A stretch of 26,997 nt of DNA from positions 1-26,997 of the forward strand of contig JAZSFA010000168.1 of assembly GCA_045531965.1 (NCBI GenBank). Direction: 5' to 3'. This stretch comes from CAMEON01 sp045531965 (GTDB lineage: Bacteria; Bacillota; Clostridia; Oscillospirales; CAG-272). Of the stretch, positions 13,211 to 21,368 are shown one piece after another (the stretch's first letter is position 1; each line of letters opens with the position of its first letter). Position numbers and translations under genes: made by a program. The notes below the pieces were generated by a model. It made no database searches. It was not told the DNA's origin and saw nothing but the letters and a program-made list of their open reading frames with translations.

Positions 13211-15097
13211 TTATCCTTTGACAAGCTGTTCTTTTTCAAATTGCATAGAGTAGAGCGCATAATAACGTCCCTTCATGGCTAAAAGTTCAGCGTGCGTGCC
13301 TTCTTCCTGGATTTCTCCGTGGGACAGATAGATGATCTTGTCAGCATGTTGGATGGTGGAAAGTCTGTGTGCCACCATCAGCATGGTGCCGATGTTCATC
13401 ATCTTTTCCAGAGAGTCTTGAATGAGCAGCTCGGTTTCAGTGTCAATATTGGCAGTGGCTTCGTCCAAAATCATCACCGAAGGTTTATGGACGATGGTGC
13501 GAGCAAAGGACAGCAATTGACGCTGACCTGCAGAGAAATTATTTCCGCGATCGCGTACTTCTTCATCCAACCCTGCGGGCAGCTTGTCAATGAAATGATT
13601 GGCGTTGACGTAACGGCACGCTTCCAATACCGCTTCATCATCAATGCCTTCCGCGCCCAACAGAATGTTGGAGCGGATGGTACCTGCGAAAAGGAAAACG
13701 TCCTGCAGCATCTGACCAAAGTGGCGGCGCAGAGAGGCTGTTTTGATGGTGCGGATGTCTCGCCCATCCACCAAAATCTGTCCCTTCTGAATATCCCAGT
13801 TGCGGCACAGGAGGGAGAGAATGGTGGTTTTTCCGGAGCCGGTGGAACCCACAAACGCCACGGTATCGCCTGCGTTAACGTGGAAGGAGACACCCTTCAG
13901 CACCCATTCGCCTTCCTTATAAGCGAACCACACGTCTTTAAATTCGATCTCGCCCTTGACTTCTTCCAGTTCTATGGCATCGGGCGCATCCTGAACTTCC
14001 GGAACCATATCAAAAATGGTGAAGATCTTTTCCGCGGATGCGTATGCGGACTGGAGCCAGTTGAACTGTTCGGCAAGGTTTTGAATGGGGTTATAAAATT
14101 TGTTGATGTAAGAGTAGAAGGTGACCACAAGACCGCCTGTGATGGTTTGTCCCAAAAATTCCACGTCCTTGATGACACCCCGCGCCGCCAGATACAGCAG
14201 GCAGAGAACCGAAGATACGTAGAGCATATAAACCAAAGGACGGAAAATGCTGAATACCATCATTTCCCCTCGCTTGGCGCGACCCAGTTCGGCGTTCTTT
14301 TTGTCAAATTCGTCTTTCTTGGCGGCTTCCCGATTGAAAATCTGAATGATCTTCATACCGGACAGGTTTTCGGACAGGAAGGTGTTGATGTCCGTGGTGC
14401 CGTCCTTCACGCGGCGGTATGCCTTGCGGGAGAACTTGCGGAAGATCATGGTAAAAAGAACGATAAAGGGGACAAAGCACAGTACCATGAGGGTCAGCAT
14501 ATAGTTGAGGCAGAGCATAGCAACCAGTACGCCAATGATGACAAAGCAGTTCTTGATCAGGTTGACGATCAGATTGGTAAACATCATGGAAATGGCGCCG
14601 GTATCGTTGGTTACACGGGTGACCAACTTGCCCACAGGGATACCGTTTAACTGATTGTGGGATAGCTTTTCAATGTGGACAAACAAGTCCTCACGAATGC
14701 GGGAGACGATCTTTTGTCCCGTTTTTTGCAGAATGATAGCTTGGAAATAAGTGCAAATGAGGGAAACTGCCAGTATGCCGCCATAAATGGCAACCATAGA
14801 CAGCAGATAAGACATCTCGAAATCCTCTTTGATGACTTCAATGATATGTCCCATCAAGATGGGAGATACAATGTCATAACCGATGGAAAACAGCATGATC
14901 AGCAAAACCAGTGCAAAGCTTCCGGCGTGGGGCTTGGCGTAGACCAGCAGACGGCGGGTGATCTCGCTGTCCTTCATGTTTCGGTCAAAGCCGATGGCTT
15001 CTTTCTGTTTGCGGATGGTCATAAACGCGATGATAAAGATCAGAGAAACAACGCCGAGAACAGCGCCGACAGCGATCAAAGGAAAGAACTCATGCAT
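13211..15097 (-). CDS. ABC exporter half-transporter, subunit with catalytic glutamate
   Basis: A 628-residue type IV exporter half: six membrane segments in about residues 1-330, then a nucleotide-binding domain. Motifs are Walker A GSTGSGKT, Q-loop GQMLQDVFLF, a non-canonical signature NFSAGQRQ in place of LSGGQ, Walker B VMILDEATANID with the catalytic Glu, and the switch His in AHRLST. It overlaps the upstream transporter gene by 8 bases, and the two together have the features of a heterodimeric exporter such as BmrCD/YheIH. The N-terminus has an extra membrane segment before the first conserved helix. Substrates may be drugs, lipids or peptides; nothing nearby tells which. Confidence 0.92.
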   Translation of the reverse strand: MHEFFPLIAVGAVLGVVSLIFIIAFMTIRKQKEAIGFDRNMKDSEITRRLLVYAKPHAGSFALVLLIMLFSIGYDIVSPILMGHIIEVIKEDFEMSYLLSMVAIYGGILAVSLICTYFQAIILQKTGQKIVSRIREDLFVHIEKLSHNQLNGIPVGKLVTRVTNDTGAISMMFTNLIVNLIKNCFVIIGVLVAMLCLNYMLTLMVLCFVPFIVLFTMIFRKFSRKAYRRVKDGTTDINTFLSENLSGMKIIQIFNREAAKKDEFDKKNAELGRAKRGEMMVFSIFRPLVYMLYVSSVLCLLYLAARGVIKDVEFLGQTITGGLVVTFYSYINKFYNPIQNLAEQFNWLQSAYASAEKIFTIFDMVPEVQDAPDAIELEEVKGEIEFKDVWFAYKEGEWVLKGVSFHVNAGDTVAFVGSTGSGKTTILSLLCRNWDIQKGQILVDGRDIRTIKTASLRRHFGQMLQDVFLFAGTIRSNILLGAEGIDDEAVLEACRYVNANHFIDKLPAGLDEEVRDRGNNFSAGQRQLLSFARTIVHKPSVMILDEATANIDTETELLIQDSLEKMMNIGTMLMVAHRLSTIQHADKIIYLSHGEIQEEGTHAELLAMKGRYYALYSMQFEKEQLVKG

Positions 15098-16907
15098 GAG
15101 CGTCCACCTCCTTTCCGTCCGCAGACGTAGAAGTCTGTGTAGTGGTTTCGTCGTCCAGTTTCTGAAGCTCGACCATGCGGCGGTAATCGGGGCAGGTGGC
15201 GTACAGCGTCTTATGATCGCCGACGGCTACCACGCGGCCATCGTCAACGAAGATGATCTTGTCCATGGCCTCAACAGTGGATATGCGATGCGCTATCAGT
15301 ATGGTGGTCTTCCCCGCGCGTTCACGTCGGAGGTTTTCGAGGATGACTTTTTCCGTCTTGACGTCGACAGCAGAAACGGAGTCGTCCAAAATGAGTAAGC
15401 CTGCATCCTTGAGCAGTGCGCGCGCGATGGAGATTCTCTGTTTTTGACCGCCGGAGACGGTGACACCGCGCTCACCCAGAATGGTTTCGTAGCCCTCGGA
15501 AAATTCGATGATATTGTCGTGAATATCTGCCAGCTTGGCGGCGTTTGTCACGGTAGCTTCATCTGCCTCGCCCATGGCAAAAGCAATGTTGTGGGCGATG
15601 GTATCGCTAAACAGGAAGTTGTCCTGGGGAACGTAGGCTGCGAATTGACGAACCGTTCGGATGGGGATACGGTTGACGTCATGCCCGTCGATAAATAGCG
15701 TGCCGTCAGGGACGTTATAGGTGCGGAGTAACAGATCCACGAGTGTGGTTTTTCCGGCGCCGGTCTTACCAATAATACCCACCTGTTCTCCTGCTTTGAT
15801 GGTAAAGGACACGTCGGCGAGGGCATCGTATTCTCCGCCGGGATGGCGGAACGTCAAATGTCGGAATTCAATATTTCCCTTGAGGGACGCAGGTTCTTTA
15901 ACATCGGGGGCGTCCACCACGTCGGGACGGGCTACCAAAAGCTCACCGATACGGTTGAGCGAAGCCTTGCCTCTGGCACGCATTTCGATCAGCTGGGATA
16001 CTGCCATAATAGGCCAGACGAGGGACGTGAAGTAACCAATGAATTCTACCAACTGTCCCGCATCGAAGGTGCCTTTCCAAACAAGAAATCCCCCATAACC
16101 TAAAACCACGCAAATGACCGATTCTACAAACAAGGTGACGAAGATGTTGAGCAGGGTGGAGATCTTCGTGAAAGCCACGTTAGTCTCCTCGTTGGTTTTG
16201 TTGAGCTTTTTGAAGGACATCAGTTCTACCGTCTCCTTGACAAACGCCTTGATGACGGCAATACCCGAGAAGCTTTCCTGAGAAAAGTCCGAAAGGGAAG
16301 AGAAAGCTGCTTGGCGGGCATCCCATTTCTTTTCCAAACGGTGATCAAGGATTGCGCCGATGACCAAAAGAAACGCCATGGGGATCAGGGAAAGTAGGGT
16401 CAGCATGGGATCCATACGGAACATTTTATAGAGAGCCATCACACCGAGACACAGGGCATCAAAGAACATGAGTACGCCCCATCCGAAGCAGTCTTGTACC
16501 GTTTCCAGATCGTTGGTGAACAGGGTCATGAGATTGCCCACTTTGTTGACCTGATAGTATTGCTGAGAAAGCTCCTTGCAATGGTTGAACATCTCTCCGC
16601 GAAGGCTTGTCTCCATTTTAATGGCAGCGCCGCGGAAGCAGATGCGCCAGAGAAAACGTCCCAAGACGATGACAAGGATGACGATCATCAAGGGAAGACA
16701 GATTTCATCCAGCAGAAATTCCATGGTAAACGCCTTTTCCGCCCCTTCGTGTATAACAACGCCGTCGTTGATGCCGTTGACCGTCATGCGGTACATCTCA
16801 GGGATGACGAGTTGCATATAGTCCACCACGACCAGAGCGACAAGACCCAGTAGGATGGCGGGCAAATATCGAAGGTAATATTTATTGATGTGCTTTCCAA
16901 AGAGCAA
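15090..16907 (-). CDS. ABC exporter half-transporter, degenerate ATP-site subunit
   Basis: A 605-residue type IV exporter half: membrane domain in about residues 10-320, then the nucleotide-binding domain with Walker A GKTGAGKT, Q-loop YVPQDNFLF, canonical signature VSGGQKQR, and AHRIST. The Walker B reads LLILDDSVSAVD, so Asp replaces the catalytic Glu. Its partner has the canonical Glu but an altered signature, so the Asp of this subunit and the FSAGQ of the partner would meet in one weak ATP site, as in BmrCD-like heterodimers. Start: a GTG at 16916 is possible but lies inside the near-perfect AAAGAGGTGA site; the TTG at 16907, 7-8 bases from that site, fits better and is used here. Confidence 0.9.
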   Translation of the reverse strand: MLFGKHINKYYLRYLPAILLGLVALVVVDYMQLVIPEMYRMTVNGINDGVVIHEGAEKAFTMEFLLDEICLPLMIVILVIVLGRFLWRICFRGAAIKMETSLRGEMFNHCKELSQQYYQVNKVGNLMTLFTNDLETVQDCFGWGVLMFFDALCLGVMALYKMFRMDPMLTLLSLIPMAFLLVIGAILDHRLEKKWDARQAAFSSLSDFSQESFSGIAVIKAFVKETVELMSFKKLNKTNEETNVAFTKISTLLNIFVTLFVESVICVVLGYGGFLVWKGTFDAGQLVEFIGYFTSLVWPIMAVSQLIEMRARGKASLNRIGELLVARPDVVDAPDVKEPASLKGNIEFRHLTFRHPGGEYDALADVSFTIKAGEQVGIIGKTGAGKTTLVDLLLRTYNVPDGTLFIDGHDVNRIPIRTVRQFAAYVPQDNFLFSDTIAHNIAFAMGEADEATVTNAAKLADIHDNIIEFSEGYETILGERGVTVSGGQKQRISIARALLKDAGLLILDDSVSAVDVKTEKVILENLRRERAGKTTILIAHRISTVEAMDKIIFVDDGRVVAVGDHKTLYATCPDYRRMVELQKLDDETTTQTSTSADGKEVDAHA

Positions 16908-16946
16908 ACGAATCACCTCTTTTCCGTAGAATGCAAGAATTGTCTT

Positions 16947-16975
16947 ATTGTATCACACATTAAAGGAAAAATCAA
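16947..16975 (-). promoter_or_regulatory. Sigma-A promoter of the ABC exporter operon
   Basis: On the minus strand TTGATT (16970-16975) is followed after 17 bases by TACAAT (16947-16952), about 30 bases from the first gene. No regulator gene lies next to the operon. Confidence 0.75.
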
Positions 16976-17020
16976 TAGATTTTGGGTTGAAAAATTCGTA
17001 TATTGGGTTGTATAGCACAA

Positions 17021-17051
17021 TAAAAAGGAAACCGCCCGGCAGCGGGCGGTT
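17021..17051 (-). terminator. Terminator of the sugar operon
   Basis: AACCGCCCG (17030-17038) pairs with CGGGCGGTT (17043-17051), loop GCAG, with a T-rich tail (TTCCTTTTTATTG) on the minus strand. It starts 7 bases after the ribokinase stop. Confidence 0.88.
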
Positions 17052-17057
17052 TGATAA

Positions 17058-17978
17058 TCATTTTATCATGGCTTCGATCTCGTCCCTCATGGGCGCGGAC
17101 TCGGCGGCGCCGTGTCTCGTCACCGAAATGGCGGCGGCGGCATTGGCAAACGCCAAAGCCTCCACGGGGGACTTGCCCTCGCCCAAGGCTACGGCGAAAG
17201 CGCCGTTGAAGGTGTCGCCGGCGCCGGTGGTCTCCACGGCCTTGACGGGATAACCGGGGACGATGGCCTCGTCCTTACCATCCGTCCAGTAAGCACCGCG
17301 CTTGCCAAGGGTGATGACCACGTTCTTCACACCTCTGTCAAGGAGTACCCCGGCGGCGGCGCGGGCATCATCATCGCTGTTGACCTCTACACCCGTGTAG
17401 AGGGTGACCTCAGTCTCGTTGGGGGTGAACCAGTCCACGAAAGCCCAGATCTCGTCGGGGAGAGGTAAGGCGGGGGCAGGGTTGAGGATGAAGGGCTTGT
17501 TGTACTTCTTGGCCAGCTCGGCGGCAGCCATGACACCCGTCATGTTGATCTCCAGTTGGGTCAGCACCACATCGCAGGTGGCGAAATCTTCCTCTGCGGT
17601 CAATACCTCGTCACGACCCACGTGGCTGTTGGCGGCGGGGATGACCATGATGCGGTTTTGCGCGTCGGCCTCGTCGATCTCAATGAGGGCACAAGCGGTG
17701 TCCACCTTGTCAGAGATCAGAATGTGATCCTTGCGGAAGCCTTCTCGCTCAAAATGCTTTTCCAACACCTTGCCAAAGGTGTCCTCGCCCAGACGCGTGA
17801 TGAAGTACACGTCGCCACCTGCTCTTGCGGCGGCGGTCATTTGGTTGGAGCCTTTACCGCCGGGACCGATGGCAAGGCGGGTGCCCATGACGGTCTCACC
17901 CGCCGTGGGGAGCTTGGGGGCAAAGCCCGTGAGGTCTACGTTACTGCTGCCGGGGCCGATGATCTTGGTTTTTTTCAT
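17058..17978 (-). CDS. rbsK: Ribokinase (PfkB family)
   Basis: A 306-residue sugar kinase that phosphorylates D-ribose (or a similar sugar) at O5 with ATP. The N-terminus GPGSSNVDLTG and the GPGGKGSNQMTAAARAGG segment form PfkB signature 1. GAGDTFNGAFAVAL near residue 250 carries the catalytic Asp of signature 2. I chose ATG 17978 because the family starts with this strand and an AAAGGAA site lies about 11 bases upstream; a longer reading would add 13 residues with no support. It is the third gene of the sugar operon. No ribose transporter or rbsD is present, so the sugar may come from inside the cell, for example from nucleosides or from the hydrolase encoded next to it. Another PfkB kinase specificity is possible. 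Confidence 0.9.
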   Translation of the reverse strand: MKKTKIIGPGSSNVDLTGFAPKLPTAGETVMGTRLAIGPGGKGSNQMTAAARAGGDVYFITRLGEDTFGKVLEKHFEREGFRKDHILISDKVDTACALIEIDEADAQNRIMVIPAANSHVGRDEVLTAEEDFATCDVVLTQLEINMTGVMAAAELAKKYNKPFILNPAPALPLPDEIWAFVDWFTPNETEVTLYTGVEVNSDDDARAAAGVLLDRGVKNVVITLGKRGAYWTDGKDEAIVPGYPVKAVETTGAGDTFNGAFAVALGEGKSPVEALAFANAAAAISVTRHGAAESAPMRDEIEAMIK

Positions 17979-18095
17979 AATGATGACGATTCCTTTCCGC
18001 TGCGTTACAGGGCACAAAAGGATACGTAGGATCCGATTTGGTCACGCAGCATTCAAAAATTGTGGTGCGGTGAGTTTTGGGATATGCTCGCTTGT

Positions 18096-19139
18096 TTAAT
18101 TCTCTTGCACGAGGCGAGGACACTTCTCGTGTGCCTTATAAGCGCGGATATATTCGCACAACCAACGATAATACAAGTCCCCGTGACCGCCCTTCATGGG
18201 TTCAATGTCACGGCTGAATTCCTGATTGAAATTGTCGGTGAAGACGTACTTTCCGTCAATTTTGAAAAGCTGGGCACACCACTCGTTCCACCAGGTCAGG
18301 GTGACCATCTTGGGATGGACGTCAAAGGCGGTCTGCCATTGGGCTTTCCAAAAGCGGCCGCCCTGCCTGCCGTGAGCTGTGGCGGTATTGGACATATAGG
18401 TCTCCTGAGTAGCCACAGACACACCCACGTGCTCGGGCTTTCCCTCGGCATCGTAGGCTACGGTAAGGCGATTGTCAGCCTCCAAATAGCTCCATTGACC
18501 GATTTTGACCTGCCCTTGTAGGCCATACATACCACGGGTCACAAAGGTGTCGGTTTCGGAGGTGCGATAACGCCAATGAAGAATGAAGGGTTTGTTGTTC
18601 CAGTATACGAAGCAATCCTTCCATTTTTCCGCACCGTAAAATTTCTCGTAGAAAATGTCAAAGGCCTCTACCTCGTTGGGCCACATGACCACGTAGGGGG
18701 TCTTGAGACCTTCCTTTCGCATCTCGACGATCGTGTCCAAAAGGGCGATGGTAGAATACTCCACGTGGCTGTTCCAAAAGGGCTTGTTGTTGACAGTGTT
18801 CCCACCTACGAAGGTGAAATCCAGCACCAGAAAATCCACGCCCGCCGCTTGAAGGAGGGTCAGATTGCGGCGGTGAGCCGCCTTGTCGGTGCTGCGGTAG
18901 TAGCCTTGGGCAGGTTCTGCCCAGTAGTGGAAGGCGTATAGATCGTTGTGCTGTTCCTCGGCGTTCCCGAAGCCGTACTCGTCGCTCCAACCGTATTTTT
19001 CGGTCAGCTCGGTCACGTTGTTGGCGTGGGTCACGGGCTCATCTCCGCTTCCCAATACCGCGTTAAACCACATAGTGTAGCATATACCGACGAGGTCTTG
19101 CTTGTGGGTGATATCGAGGCCGTACTGTTTTATGCTCAT
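18096..19139 (-). CDS. GH99/GH71-like glycosidase-like TIM-barrel protein
   Basis: A 347-residue protein without a signal peptide, so cytoplasmic. The sequence has the pattern of a GH71/GH99-like (alpha/beta)8 barrel: an early strand with VGICYTMWF, HYWAEPAQGYYRSTD, AAGVDFLVLDFT, YVVMWPNEVEAFD, FILHWRYR, and MVTLTWWNEWCAQ near residue 290, reminiscent of the WNEW segment of GH99 proteins. This is family-level recognition by eye and moderate in strength; the substrate cannot be named. AAAGGAG precedes the ATG. It lies 11 bases after the epimerase-like gene and 117 bases before ribokinase. If active, it would act on short sugars already imported. Confidence 0.65.
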   Translation of the reverse strand: MSIKQYGLDITHKQDLVGICYTMWFNAVLGSGDEPVTHANNVTELTEKYGWSDEYGFGNAEEQHNDLYAFHYWAEPAQGYYRSTDKAAHRRNLTLLQAAGVDFLVLDFTFVGGNTVNNKPFWNSHVEYSTIALLDTIVEMRKEGLKTPYVVMWPNEVEAFDIFYEKFYGAEKWKDCFVYWNNKPFILHWRYRTSETDTFVTRGMYGLQGQVKIGQWSYLEADNRLTVAYDAEGKPEHVGVSVATQETYMSNTATAHGRQGGRFWKAQWQTAFDVHPKMVTLTWWNEWCAQLFKIDGKYVFTDNFNQEFSRDIEPMKGGHGDLYYRWLCEYIRAYKAHEKCPRLVQEN

Positions 19140-19150
19140 GGCGTTCTCCT

Positions 19151-20065
19151 TTATCGTTTGGAATTTTCAACTCGGATCCTCAAGGTGAATCCCCATTGGC
19201 TCTTTCGGGGTATCTCCGAGCAATAACCGCTTCGCATGGCGCGGTCGGGAGCATCATAGGGGGCGGTGGCGCACTCGATGGCGATGTTATAGTAATTTTT
19301 GAAGCTACCGTTGTTGATCCATACGCCCAGGTAGGGCAGGGCAGAGCCGAAGGGGGTTCCGAAGTCCATCTCAAAGCGGTGACCCGACGCGGTATAGACC
19401 GCACTCACGAAGCCGCCGTCGGAGGGCTCGTCAAAGTAGTATTTGTAAGCGCGGCCAAGACCGGGCTCATATCCCGACAGACGGTCAAGGGGCAGACCGT
19501 CGGCGGGGGTCGCGCCGAACATATAGGTCACGGGGGTGTCTTTGGGGTAGGGGGTGACGATACGGAGATCGTCCTGTCCGCGGAGCATACAGTGCGCCGC
19601 CCAGATGAAGGGGAAGACCTCGCCCCCGTGGTTTTCGATGGTATAGGTCACGGTCATACTGCCGTCGGTCTGGGGCGTGATGACCTTCTCATAGGTCAGA
19701 GGCAGGATGCGGGAGGTCGCGGACAGCTTGACACTTCCGCCGCTGATCTGTACTTCGTAAGGCAGACGGCAGGTCTCGCCGTGGTCGGGATACGTGATGC
19801 CCGCATATTCGCCCTCGGTGGGGGTGTAAGGATCCACGGTGGGAAACATATCGTCGAAGGAGGCGCACTCGGAGTCTACGTAGTTGCCGTCATAAGCAAG
19901 CGGCGCGTAGTCGGGCGTGGGATTCTGACAGAGAAACTCAAAGCCGTCGGCGGCCGTGACGGAGGCCAGCTTGCCGCCGTCCTCGGGGAGGAACAGGGCA
20001 GTGAGCGCCGAGGTTCTGACCGCCAGGGCGGGGCGGGACTTGTAGGTTGTGCGGATGATGGACAT
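19151..20065 (-). CDS. Aldose 1-epimerase-like protein (galactose mutarotase superfamily)
   Basis: A 304-residue beta-sandwich protein resembling aldose 1-epimerases and related mutarotase-like proteins. Visible features are LFLPEDGGKLASV (strand with the conserved Gly-Gly), CASFDDMFPTVDPY, ICAAH-type HCMLRG (segment IWAAHC), and PYLGVWINNGSFKNYYNIAIECATAPYD, where a catalytic Glu would lie. It may interconvert sugar anomers or simply bind sugars. ATG 20065 has AAGGAGG 5 bases upstream; the 26-residue extension upstream is excluded because it crosses the promoter. It is the first gene of an operon with the GH99-like protein and ribokinase. Confidence 0.8.
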   Translation of the reverse strand: MSIIRTTYKSRPALAVRTSALTALFLPEDGGKLASVTAADGFEFLCQNPTPDYAPLAYDGNYVDSECASFDDMFPTVDPYTPTEGEYAGITYPDHGETCRLPYEVQISGGSVKLSATSRILPLTYEKVITPQTDGSMTVTYTIENHGGEVFPFIWAAHCMLRGQDDLRIVTPYPKDTPVTYMFGATPADGLPLDRLSGYEPGLGRAYKYYFDEPSDGGFVSAVYTASGHRFEMDFGTPFGSALPYLGVWINNGSFKNYYNIAIECATAPYDAPDRAMRSGYCSEIPRKSQWGFTLRIRVENSKR

Positions 20066-20092
20066 GACGGCCTCCTTGGGGGTGATGAAGTT

Positions 20093-20121
20093 AGTATAGC
20101 ATATTTTGGGGGGATTGTCAA
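20093..20121 (-). promoter_or_regulatory. Sigma-A promoter of the sugar operon
   Basis: On the minus strand TTGACA (20116-20121), a 17-base spacer and TATACT (20093-20098). It gives a leader of about 20 bases before the epimerase-like gene. Confidence 0.88.
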
Positions 20122-20130
20122 TGAGGGAAG

Positions 20131-20159
20131 ATAGAAAAACCACCCCGAGGTGGGGTGGT
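20131..20159 (-). terminator. Terminator of the small membrane-protein gene
   Basis: ACCACCCC (20139-20146) pairs with GGGGTGGT (20152-20159), with TTTTTCTAT following on the minus strand. It is about 90 bases after the stop at 20251; the gap between holds only a weak AATACA/TGTATT palindrome. Confidence 0.8.
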
Positions 20160-20250
20160 CTTGTGGGATCGAATGGCTTACTGATTTATAGAATACAATA
20201 ATGTATTTTGCTTTTACATTTCCGGCAACACAAACTCAATATGTAGGAGG

Positions 20251-20697
20251 TTATTTGTTTTTTAAATTAACCAATCTAATAATATTCATGGTTAGTTTGA
20301 TGGGATAAACAATGACGCCACATATGGATAAGAGCGCCGAACCGATGATGCATATCAAATCAGTTGCAAATGCCTCGTCAAGAAATACATGGTTTCTTAA
20401 AAAACGATAGCCTACGACACAAGAGCCAAGTGCATATCCCCAAAGAAGCGTCCAAGGTGCGAGATCAAACATAAAAAAGCTTCCAAGTGCGCCTATGATG
20501 ACAGGAAGAGTATCCCAAATGATTGAAAAGATGATGTCTGATTTTGTGTCCTTTTTGTCCGTTTCCGGCTCTTCGTCTTGCCCTTCCTCCCAAATAACTG
20601 TAGGATGCTCGCCCAAATCGATGTCCGGAATTGGATTTTCGATTTGCTCGTTAAGATCTGCTTGGTGTTTGTTTTCCGGTTGTTGCTTGTTGTCCAT
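20251..20697 (-). CDS. Small membrane protein of unknown function
   Basis: A 148-residue protein that I do not recognise. Residues 1-50 are acidic and polar (HPTVIWEEGQDEEPETD). Then come two closely spaced membrane segments (about 54-75 and 80-98) and a third at about 110-135, with a short basic tail. The start has GAGGAGG 5-6 bases upstream. It is transcribed divergently from the small XRE regulator at 20803, and their shared intergenic region contains inverted repeats overlapping its promoter, so it is probably repressed by that regulator. Base composition is more AT-rich than the sugar operon beside it, which hints at a different origin. Confidence 0.75.
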   Translation of the reverse strand: MDNKQQPENKHQADLNEQIENPIPDIDLGEHPTVIWEEGQDEEPETDKKDTKSDIIFSIIWDTLPVIIGALGSFFMFDLAPWTLLWGYALGSCVVGYRFLRNHVFLDEAFATDLICIIGSALLSICGVIVYPIKLTMNIIRLVNLKNK

Positions 20698-20716
20698 GTG
20701 CGCCTCCTCTAAATTA

Positions 20717-20792
20717 AAGTACAATATCAGTATACCATGGTATTTTTGTAATGTCAAGAGATAAATTATAATAGTATTGTAAAATTGTACTT
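20717..20792. promoter_or_regulatory. Divergent promoter region with candidate operators
   Basis: The minus promoter is TTGACA (20752-20757), 17 bases, TATACT (20729-20734). The plus promoter has a perfect TATAAT (20767-20772) with a weak -35. A perfect 12 bp palindrome ATACCATGGTAT (20732-20743) sits in the minus spacer. Flanking copies AAGTACAAT (20717-20725) and ATTGTACTT (20784-20792) are exact reverse complements placed downstream of each -10 box. This arrangement suits binding by the dimeric XRE regulator. Confidence 0.7.
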
Positions 20793-20802
20793 GGAGGCTC
20801 AT

Positions 20803-21087
20803 ATGTTAAACGAAAGAATCCGTAAATTGCGCCTTGAACGAAACCTCAGTCAAGTCGATTTGGCAAAAAAACTGAACGTGACCAAACAAAGTGTGTCCAA
20901 CTGGGAGAACGACAACATCCAGCCCTCCATCGAGATGCTCGTGAAGCTGGCGGCGGTCTTTTCCGTCTCTACCGATTATCTGCTCGGCTTGGAGGATCGC
21001 CGCTATTTGGAGATCACAGGACTGACGGATGAGGAGGTCAGCCACATTCAGGTGGTCGTAGAGGATCTTCGCTCAAAAGTAAAATAA
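20803..21087 (+). CDS. Small XRE-family HTH regulator
   Basis: A 94-residue DNA-binding protein. Residues 2-62 are an HTH_3 domain: RIRKLRLERNLSQVDLAKKL, the recognition helix VTKQSVSNWENDNIQPSIE, and LAAVFSVSTDYLLGL. The remaining about 30 residues (TGLTDEEVSHIQVVVEDL) form a short helical tail, probably for dimerisation. ATG 20803 has TTGGAGG 5-6 bases upstream. It is divergent from the membrane-protein gene and likely represses both genes through the inverted repeats between them. It could also be an antitoxin-like regulator, but no toxin-like partner is recognisable. Confidence 0.9.
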   Translation: MLNERIRKLRLERNLSQVDLAKKLNVTKQSVSNWENDNIQPSIEMLVKLAAVFSVSTDYLLGLEDRRYLEITGLTDEEVSHIQVVVEDLRSKVK

Positions 21088-21092
21088 AATGA

Positions 21093-21127
21093 AAAACCGC
21101 AACCGAGATTTTTACGGCTGCGGTTTT
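21093..21127 (+). terminator. Terminator after the small XRE gene
   Basis: AAACCGCA... pairs with ...TGCGGTTT, with an inner CCG/CGG stem and a 9-base loop. It starts 5 bases after the stop and ends in GGTTTTGTCTT. Confidence 0.75.
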
Positions 21128-21181
21128 GTCTTACCCACACAAATTTGCTCACGTGATGTGCCTGTTTTTTATCCAAACCGC

Positions 21182-21210
21182 TTGACACTTCTCCTGATCT
21201 ATGGTATCAT
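21182..21210 (+). promoter_or_regulatory. Sigma-A promoter of the TIM-barrel gene
   Basis: TTGACA (21182-21187), a 17-base spacer and TATCAT (21205-21210). The transcript would start near 21217, immediately before a three-hairpin element, giving a leader of about 150 bases. Confidence 0.8.
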
Positions 21211-21229
21211 TACCTTGAGTTATCAGGAG

Positions 21230-21310
21230 CATTTCCCTTCGGGAAATGTTCGACCACCTCATCCGCCGCCCGCCGCGAAGCTGGGCGGCACCTTCCCCTA
21301 CTGGGGAAGG
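21230..21310. repeat. Three-hairpin intergenic repeat
   Basis: Three perfect stems follow each other: CATTTCCC/GGGAAATG (21230-21248), GCCGCCC/GGGCGGC (21265-21289) and CCTTCCCC/GGGGAAGG (21291-21310). The last and the ACCACCTCATCCG stretch look like dispersed repeats I know from gut clostridia, which are often wrongly translated as SPTGEG. Only this copy is in the window. It lies within the leader of the downstream gene. Confidence 0.6.
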
Positions 21311-21368
21311 CAAATTAAAAACAAGCCGTACAACGGCAGGGGATATAAGACCCCGGGAAGGAGAACTT

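Noticed and set aside
13292..14650. Plus-strand ORF of 452 residues opposite the ABC transporter
   Set aside because: It is antisense to a transporter with intact Walker and signature motifs; no ribosome-binding site or recognisable domain.
19196..20134. Plus-strand ORF of 312 residues opposite the epimerase-like gene
   Set aside because: It is a Gly-rich shadow in a GC-rich gene and crosses the minus-strand promoter and ribosome-binding site.
20251..21087. Classical toxin-antitoxin pair
   Set aside because: The two genes are divergent rather than in one operon and the membrane protein does not resemble a known toxin; the regulator alone is not enough for the call.
21246..21368. N-terminal extension of the TIM-barrel protein
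   Set aside because: The in-frame extension translates the hairpin repeat; the ATG at 21369 has a strong ribosome-binding site and fits the family.
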